A DNA stretch of 6,835 nt from an uncultured Rhodospirillaceae bacterium (GTDB lineage: Bacteria; Pseudomonadota; Alphaproteobacteria; Rhodospirillales; Casp-alpha2): contig CAJWVP010000159.1 of the NCBI GenBank assembly GCA_913048145.1, positions 1 to 6,835 on the forward strand, written 5' to 3'. Shown one piece after another: positions 5,837 through 6,835 of the stretch. The position numbers and the translations under genes are program-made. The notes beneath the pieces were generated by a model. It saw only the letters and a program-made list of their open reading frames with translations, was not told the DNA's origin and did no database searches. Every line of letters begins with the position of its first letter. The first letter of the stretch is position 1.

Positions 5837-6835
5837 TCAGTCCGCCGCGTCGGATTCTGACCCTGCTTGTATCGCCGCGCCTTGGTCAAACATCGCCGAG
5901 ATTTCGCTTTCGCCATAGCCGGCTTCCGCCAGCACCGTTGCCGTGTCGGCGCCGTAGACGGGGGCACCGCGCCGCATCTCGATCTCGGTCTTTGAGAAAA
6001 CGGCTGGCGGGCGTGCTTGACGGAGGCGCCCGGCCTGCGGATGGTCCAGCTCGATGATGATGCCATTGGCGTGGATCTGCGGGTGCTGGCGCATTTGGGT
6101 GCGTGTTAGAACCGGTGCGCAGGGAACGTCGTTAGCCTCCAGGAGTGTTAGAAGGTCATCAGTCGTATGGGGTCGGAGTGCTTCCTGCGTCACGTTGAGC
6201 CGATCATCCACGTTGATGTCGCGGAGCTCCGGCGTCTTGAAGCGTTTGTCTTCGAGGAAGTCAGGCCGGTTCAGGGCCTTCGCAAGGCCACGCCAGTGCT
6301 TGTCGTGCATGGCGGCGACGCTGATGTAGCTATCGGCGGTCTCATAAATAAGATCGATGAAGGACTGGGCGCGCTCCTCCTTCGCTTCGTCGCCGACAAA
6401 GGTATGCCCACCCATGTCGGAGTTCCAAAGGAACGCGACAATGGTATCGAGCATGGAAAGGGTAATGTGCTGGCCTTCACCGTTGCGTTCACGTGCGAAC
6501 AGGGCGGCGGTTATCGCCTGCGCCGCCTGAATGCCTGTGAGTTTATCGGGAAGGATGGTGCGCACGAGGCGCGGTCGGTCCTTGTCGCTGCCGGCTTGTA
6601 CGGTGGTCAAACCGGTTAGCGATTGTATCAGGGGATCGAACACGGGTTTTTGGGTGTACGGACCATCGAATCCGAAGCCGGTGATGGAGACGTAGATCAG
6701 GCGCGGGTTCAACGCGCGAAGGACTTCTTCTCCGACACCGATGCGCGCGGCCACGCCGGGACGGAAGTTCTGAATGACCACATCCGCATCGGCCACCAGG
6801 CGTTTGAACGCCGTCAGCCCCGCCGTGTCCTTAAG
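5837..6835 (-). CDS. Family III CoA-transferase (CaiB/BaiF type), 5' end missing
   Basis: These enzymes move coenzyme A between carboxylic acids, for instance from succinyl-CoA or formyl-CoA to an acceptor acid, through an aspartyl-CoA anhydride. The window holds 332 codons. The frame is open to the right edge, where L-K-D-T-A-G-L-T-A-F-K-R-L leads into V-A-D-A-D-V-V-I-Q-N-F-R-P-G. About 60-80 amino-terminal residues are therefore missing, and the GTG at 6796 is internal. Family marks are N-P-R-L-I-Y-V-S-I-T-G-F-G, then G-P-Y, D-P-L-I-Q-S-L-T-G, and G-Q-H-I-T-L-S-M-L-D. The Asp of the last motif (codon 6448-6446) is the expected catalytic nucleophile. The carboxy-terminal N-D-V-P-C-A-P-V and G-A-P-x-x-G-A-D-T lead to an ordinary end. 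The gene converges on mutT with four bases between stop codons. Its acyl substrate cannot be read from sequence, and a link to the oxygenase genes is not shown. Confidence 0.9.
   Translation of the reverse strand, partial: LKDTAGLTAFKRLVADADVVIQNFRPGVAARIGVGEEVLRALNPRLIYVSITGFGFDGPYTQKPVFDPLIQSLTGLTTVQAGSDKDRPRLVRTILPDKLTGIQAAQAITAALFARERNGEGQHITLSMLDTIVAFLWNSDMGGHTFVGDEAKEERAQSFIDLIYETADSYISVAAMHDKHWRGLAKALNRPDFLEDKRFKTPELRDINVDDRLNVTQEALRPHTTDDLLTLLEANDVPCAPVLTRTQMRQHPQIHANGIIIELDHPQAGRLRQARPPAVFSKTEIEMRRGAPVYGADTATVLAEAGYGESEISAMFDQGAAIQAGSESDAAD

Noticed and set aside
6167..6619. 150-codon plus-strand open frame inside the CoA-transferase
   Set aside because: It is antisense to the CoA-transferase, whose motifs and catalytic Asp are clear on the minus strand.

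Overview
The window looks like an alphaproteobacterial chromosome segment. A parvulin-type peptidyl-prolyl isomerase gene, argJ and a mutT-like Nudix gene lie in a row, with secA divergent nearby, an arrangement I know from Alphaproteobacteria. No marker here fixes the genus.

Layout, left to right. (1) Positions 1-107, minus strand: first 35 codons of secA, leaving the window on the left, with a near-consensus sigma70 promoter at 140-168. (2) 248-704, minus: a decayed reading frame with several in-frame stops and one frame change; part of it resembles DUF2927 envelope proteins. (3) 762-2713, minus: a two-gene operon for the beta and alpha subunits of a Rieske non-heme iron aromatic-ring-hydroxylating oxygenase, joined by an ATGA stop/start overlap. 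(4) 2714-3252: about 0.5 kb without a convincing gene, containing an imperfect inverted repeat just upstream of the oxygenase operon and the promoter of the next operon. (5) 3253-5832, plus: a tightly packed operon of a secreted parvulin-like isomerase, argJ (arginine biosynthesis) and a MutT-like Nudix hydrolase. (6) 5837-6835, minus: a family III (CaiB/BaiF) CoA-transferase converging on mutT with a 4-base gap; its 5' end lies beyond the right edge.

Taken together, this is a housekeeping neighbourhood (protein export, periplasmic folding, arginine synthesis, nucleotide-pool sanitation). About 3 kb of accessory DNA sits between secA and the ppiC-like gene: an orphan oxygenase pair without ferredoxin, reductase or dehydrogenase genes, next to gene debris. 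The points most worth a second look are the one-residue-short spacing between the two presumed iron-ligand histidines of the oxygenase alpha subunit, and the pseudogene. I saw no sign of a wholly new system, CRISPR array, transposon, tRNA or rRNA.
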